This document shows, in pieces, positions 42,701-48,700 of a stretch of 64,000 nucleotides of DNA. This stretch comes from Epiperipatus broadwayi. Its lineage: Eukaryota > Onychophora > Udeonychophora > Euonychophora > Peripatidae. A program made the position numbers and the translations under genes. Each line of letters begins with the position of its first letter. Position 1 is the first letter of the stretch. Where the stretch lies: the NCBI GenBank assembly GCA_028023455.1, contig JAQFVV010006255.1, forward strand, positions 1,490,001 through 1,554,000, written 5' to 3'. The notes under the pieces are model-generated. The model ran no database searches. It worked only from the letters and a program-made list of their open reading frames with translations, and was not told where the DNA came from.

Positions 42701-45700
42701 CCATGTTAACATTTTATTTTAATTTATTTTAAAAAACTGAAAACTTAAATTTTTAAAGTATTTTTAAATTAAATTAAACTACAGCTTTATTTATTGATAA
42801 CTGATTGTAATTTTAGAACAATCTTGGTAAATACACATGGAGTTGTTGGACTATCTTCCATAAACCTACTGTTAAGCATTCAAGACTTTTGCTAATCGGT
42901 AGTTAAATACTCGAAGGTGCTACTAATAAGACTTTTGGACAAGCAAAAATATTATTGAAGTAAGAATATTACATTTGCATTGCGTACAGTGTAAAAAAAA
43001 ACTGTTATTATTTATATTAGTTTAAATATGACTATAATTATTGAAAACTTAAAAATAAATTGACATGACCAAGTGATAAAATACTACTACCAAGCTAAAC
43101 TATTTGATCAATGATACTTTGCCACTTCTTAATATTCTAAAATCTCATTATTATTAGTATTAATGTATATACAAAAGAATGATTCAATATGAAATTCTAT
43201 TTGTTAAATCATAACCGCCCACTGGCTACAAAAACAAAAGTTTACTAAGTCAATAAAAACATTTTGTGAATGTCGATTTATTACATGGAATTTACAAATA
43301 AAAATTAATATTTTATTATGTTTCCATTCCAAATTGTTATAAATCAGTAAATCTTGCAATAAATAAATTTCAATATTTCTCTCTTTTTAGGAACATGATA
43401 TAACTCTAAAACTCATACATATTTTAAAACACTAGTTATTAAAAATTAATCTGCACATCAAAAAATTTTAGTATAAAGGAGTCATTTTACAATTTTTTTT
43501 GTTTCAACTCAACAATAAAATCAGAATTTGATTTTCCCAAATATATTTTTCTCATCTCTAACTCAGGATCATCCATTACCACTGGACTTATCGTCTTCAC
43601 TGATTTTAGTAGTCAAGCACGAATCTTACATTTTTATATAAGATAAATATTCAATTTATAAAAATATAGCAAAATTGCTTGTAATCTATGTAAATTTCTT
43701 TATAAATAATTGTGAATAGGTAACTGTTTTAACTCCCCCCCCCCCCATATATCAACAAATATATAAGTAAGTCAATTAATGAGTGAAGTTGAAACTATGA
43801 AGCAAATGTCTTGGGAGAGCTATTTTGGTGGTTATTTAATATGATATCAACAGTTATATGTATTATTATTGTGCATTTTGATTGGCTGTTTACTTAAATG
43901 TTATTTAAATAAGTTAATTTATGTTTTATTCCAGTTTAATGATAAGCATATTTTGATTTTAAATAAGCCAGCTCATAAAAAAATTTGGATATGCAAAATT
44001 ATATCTTGAAGGCAGAAAATTGCAATACTTTTAATACTTGCAGATGAATGGTAATAGTTTATGCTAGCAATACTTATTTATTTTCTATTGGTTTTACAAT
44101 TATTTAACAAACACAAATATATATATATATATATGCACATAGTTTATATTAAATATGTAAAGAACTTATTAAAGTTCATAATGTAATTCAAAATATTGAC
44201 ATAATTATAAAAAAAATTTGACAATGATCAAGCATATATTGACTTCAAGAAGGAATTTAACATTCACACATATTTACAGTATATATTGTAACAGTAGAGA
44301 TTTGATTGCAGTTCAAATTAATTGAGTTACACATCTGCACAATTAGGAAAGTTTAATAAATATTCTAAAATAGTTTTGTATGTGCACATACTAAATATGA
44401 CATATGTGTAAAAAAGTGAATAAAGGAAAGTAATTGATGTTTAATAAATGAAATGTATTATGTAAAATTATCAACAATAAAATATAAATCTAAAAATTTT
44501 TTACTAGTGCAATGTCAAACTGTAATTATGATATGCTCTCAGTCCAAGATACTTAGATTAGTCTATATAATTGCATGTAGGTACAAAAGTTTAAGACAGC
44601 TATTCTTATCTTTTCAAAAGTCTTTATGTTGTAACTTTGACAGCTTACTAGTATCTAACATGGCTAATTAAATATTCAAGTACAGTACTTGTGTGAAGGA
44701 CACTTATCTTTATATCAGAACAATAAAACAATAACTCACATAATGCAAGGGAAAAGAGAAAAATTAGTTTTAGTGTATGCAAATGAATTTGATTTGCAAT
44801 TTAAACAATGTATAGTATTTTGTGAAACTTTTAGATTTGCCTACTAGATGAGAGTTTAAATAAATAATTTGACTTTTCTTATAATAAATTGAATGGCAAA
44901 TATAATTAATTATAAAAAATTATAAGGCACTAAATTAAAAAAATTATGAAATAAATTTCAAAGTTCAATCCTGATTAATGAAAAAAATATTTATGAAAAC
45001 ATTTTTTGTAAACAATTAGATATTAAATCTTGTAAGTAGGTCTTGATAAATATGTTTTTGAAAAATATCTAGATATAAATAAACATAAACTTAATTACAT
45101 GTTACTTGAATAAAAAAAATGCTGTGAAATGAAAATAGGTCTGAAAAAAAAAAGATAAACAGAGCAAAACTCTCCCTACAGTATTGCCACCTGTGCTAAA
45201 CAGAGTAATCAATGAATGCCAGAAGGCTTGTGCATAATATCCCTATGTAATGCCTACTCATCCAATATCCCTAGACTAGTTTCAGGCTTGTGGCCTTCGT
45301 CAGTGAGAAGCTTTGGATCTGAGAGCACTGCATCTAGATCTTAGGATCTAATGCAACCCTCTAGCAACCATCTTTTATCTCTACTTAACTACAAAACTAT
45401 GAGAATGAAATTGAAAACACAAAAAAATATTTTCAATCTAAGCTCAATAGCTTATATAGTCATATGGGTCTGAACTCAGTTCAGCACCCATACATTTTGG
45501 TGTCTTTGGCTCTTTTACAACCATAGCCACCACTATTCTATTAGGCAGGATTGGTGTTAAACCATTAAGCATCACATGATCACATTTTCTATACTAGCAC
45601 ATTAATTGTTGATAAACAGAGCAAAACTCTCCATACAGTATTGCCACCTGTGCTAAACAGAGTAATCAATGGATGCCAGAAGGCTTGTGCATAAAATCTC

Positions 45701-48700
45701 TATCTAATGCCTACTCATCTCCCCAGACTAGTTTCTGGCTTGTGGCCTTCGTCAGTGAAAAGCTTTGGATCTGAGAGCACTGCATCTAGATCTTAGGATC
45801 TAATGCAACCCTCTAGCAAACACCTTTTATCTCTACTTAACTACAAAACTATGAGAATGAAATTGAAAACACAAAAAAATTTTCAATCTAAGCTCAATAG
45901 CTTATATAGTCATATGGGTCTGAACTCAGCTCAGCACCCATACATTTTTGTGTCTTGGGCTCTTTTACAACCATAGCCACCACTATCATATTAGGCAGGA
46001 TTGGTGTTAAACCATTAAGCATCACATGATCACATTTTCTATACTAGCACATTAATTGTTGATAAACAGAACAAAACTCTCCATACAGTATTGCCACCTG
46101 TGCTAAACAGAGTAATCAATGAATGCCAGAAGGCTTGTGCATAAAATCCCTATCTAATGCCTACTCTTCCAATATCCCCAGACTAGTTTCTGGCTTGTGG
46201 CCTTTGTCAGTGAGGAGCTTTGGATCTGAGAGCACTGCATCTAGATCTTAGGATCTAATGCAACCCTCTAGAAACCACCTTTTATCTCTACTTAACTACA
46301 AAACTATGAGAATGAAATTGAAAACACAAAAAATATTTTCAATATAAGCTCAATAGCTTATATAGTCATATGGGTCTGAACTCAGTTCAGCACCCATACA
46401 TTTTGGTGTCTTTGACTCTTTTACAACCATAGCCACCACTATCCTATTAGGCAGGATTAGTGTTAAACCATTAAGCATCACATGATCACATTTTCTATAC
46501 TAACACATTAATTATTGATAAACAGAGCAAAACTCTCCATACAGTATTGCCACCTGTGCTAAACAGAGTAAACAATGGATGCCAGAAGGCTTGTGCATAA
46601 AATCCTTATCTAATGCCTATTCATCCAATATTCCCAGACTAGTTTCTGGCTTGTCGGCTTCGTCAGTAAGAAAATGTGATCATGTGATGCTTAATGCTTT
46701 AACACCAATCCTGCCTAATAGGATAGTGGTGGCTATGGTTGTAAAAGAGCCAAAGACACCAAATGTATGGGTGCTGAACCGAGTTCAGATCCATATGACT
46801 ATATAAGCTATTGAGCTTAGATTGAAAATATTTGTTGTGTTTTCCAATTTCATTCTCATAGTTTTGTAGTTAAGTAGAGATAAAAGGTGGTTGCTAGAGG
46901 GTTGCATTAGATCCTAAGATCTAGATGCAGTGCTCTCAGATCCAAAGCTCCTCACTGACGAAGGCCACAAGCCAGAAACTAGTCTGGGGATATTGCATGA
47001 GTAGGCATTAGATAGGGATTTTATGCACAAGCCTTCTGGCATCCATTGATTACTCTGTTTAGCACAGGTGGCAATACTGTATGGAGAGTTTTGCTCTATT
47101 TATCAACAATTAATGTGCTAGTATAAAAAATGTGATCATGTGATGCTTAATGGTTTAAAAAAAAATGACAGGAATTTTGTCTAGTCTATGTGTTGGCTCA
47201 AGATGATAGTAATGCAGAGTAATTCCACAAAGATAGAAGAAACCATAGTTAAAATAGTCGCTCTCAGAATAGCTATGGACAGCTGCACCTAGTTTACTAT
47301 TTTAAATAATTTTTCAATACTCTAACCACCTCGGCAATTTTGACGAGAGTAAATAGCTAAGGACTATTTACTATGAATGGTTAAAAAACTTTTGCCAGTT
47401 AAAAGTTCTGGAACTATGCAATTTGATCCAAACAAATGCTGAAGTTTGTTAAAATATGATGTTGCCTGTTTTAAAGAAGACCATGTCGGAAGGAAAGATC
47501 TATTGCATATCTCTAGTGGGACTCAACTATAGTATTTACCATCCCAGAAGAGGATAATCATAAACAGACAGGATTGATAGAGACTATCAATAAAGATGTG
47601 TGTATAAATAATAAATGTATGAAATTTGTAGAAAACCAGGATTTAAAACTTTTAAAATGTAACACATTTGGTAGGATCTTATTATTATATTTATATGTAA
47701 GGCCTTAAATTTTAATTTTTTCTTCTTTTCAGTATTTCATATTGTATTTATTATATTTCTCAGGTAGTTGCAAAAGTATAAGCAGCAATTTCATATTATA
47801 TTATTTACTGTAAATAAATTGTTAGCTTTTTTTGTTTTTTTAACTAATTTAGTTTGTATTTCAAACTCATTCCAAATATATACAATTAATGTGACTAATT
47901 CACTGGTGAACATGAAGAAATAATGGTAGATATTAAAATTTCCAGAATTAGCTTATTATTTAGAAAGCTTGGCACCTGAAGATTAATTCTAAATTCAATC
48001 TAGAAAAAAAAAAAATCAACAACACTTTTGGAATAGTTACACTTAAATTTAGTGTAATGGTTACATTAAAAGCAAATATATTTTGAATTATGTTAACCAT
48101 TTCTAATTATTTATATTTACTATATTAATTATTTATATACACTCATTAATTTTTATCAACTACAATATACATCTTTAAATTGTACCTGTTAAATAATAGT
48201 TTTTCATGGATTTAACATGATGTAAAGAAATTAAATTTAAAGATCATATCTATGTAAAAAAGATACAAATATGTTTTAGCAATAATGTTGCTTGGGGAAC
48301 CATCAATTGCCACTAATACCTTTTTTTTTTGTTATAGGTTTAATTAGAAATAAAAGTAGATCTATTATTTCTAATCTAAGCTGTATATGGATTTAAACCT
48401 GGATGGCTATTTTTACAAGCATCAAGATTCAAAAGATCATAAGTTCACATGATCATCATTCCTATGTTTACACAAGCTGTTATAATAGAGGCAAAACTCT
48501 TATACAGTAGTGCCACCGAGATCGATATGACTATTCTAGTGAATGAGCTTGGATTGAAAACATCAGTGTTTTCATTTTGAACTTATAGCTTTACAGTTAA
48601 TTTAAAAAAAGGGGCTGCTAGGGGGCTGCATTAGATTCTAAGATCTAAATGCAGGGCTCTCAGATCCAAGGCTTCTCACTGATGAAAGCCGCAAGATAGA

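Noticed and set aside
46579-46806. 75-residue open frame as a gene
   Set aside because: It lies across the turn point of the family-A array; the same DNA occurs in other copies with stops.
45300-48700. Hammerhead ribozyme in the family-A core (CTGACGA ... GAAAC)
   Set aside because: The closing pair of stem II is A-A and no partner for stem III with the required U at the cleavage site is found nearby.
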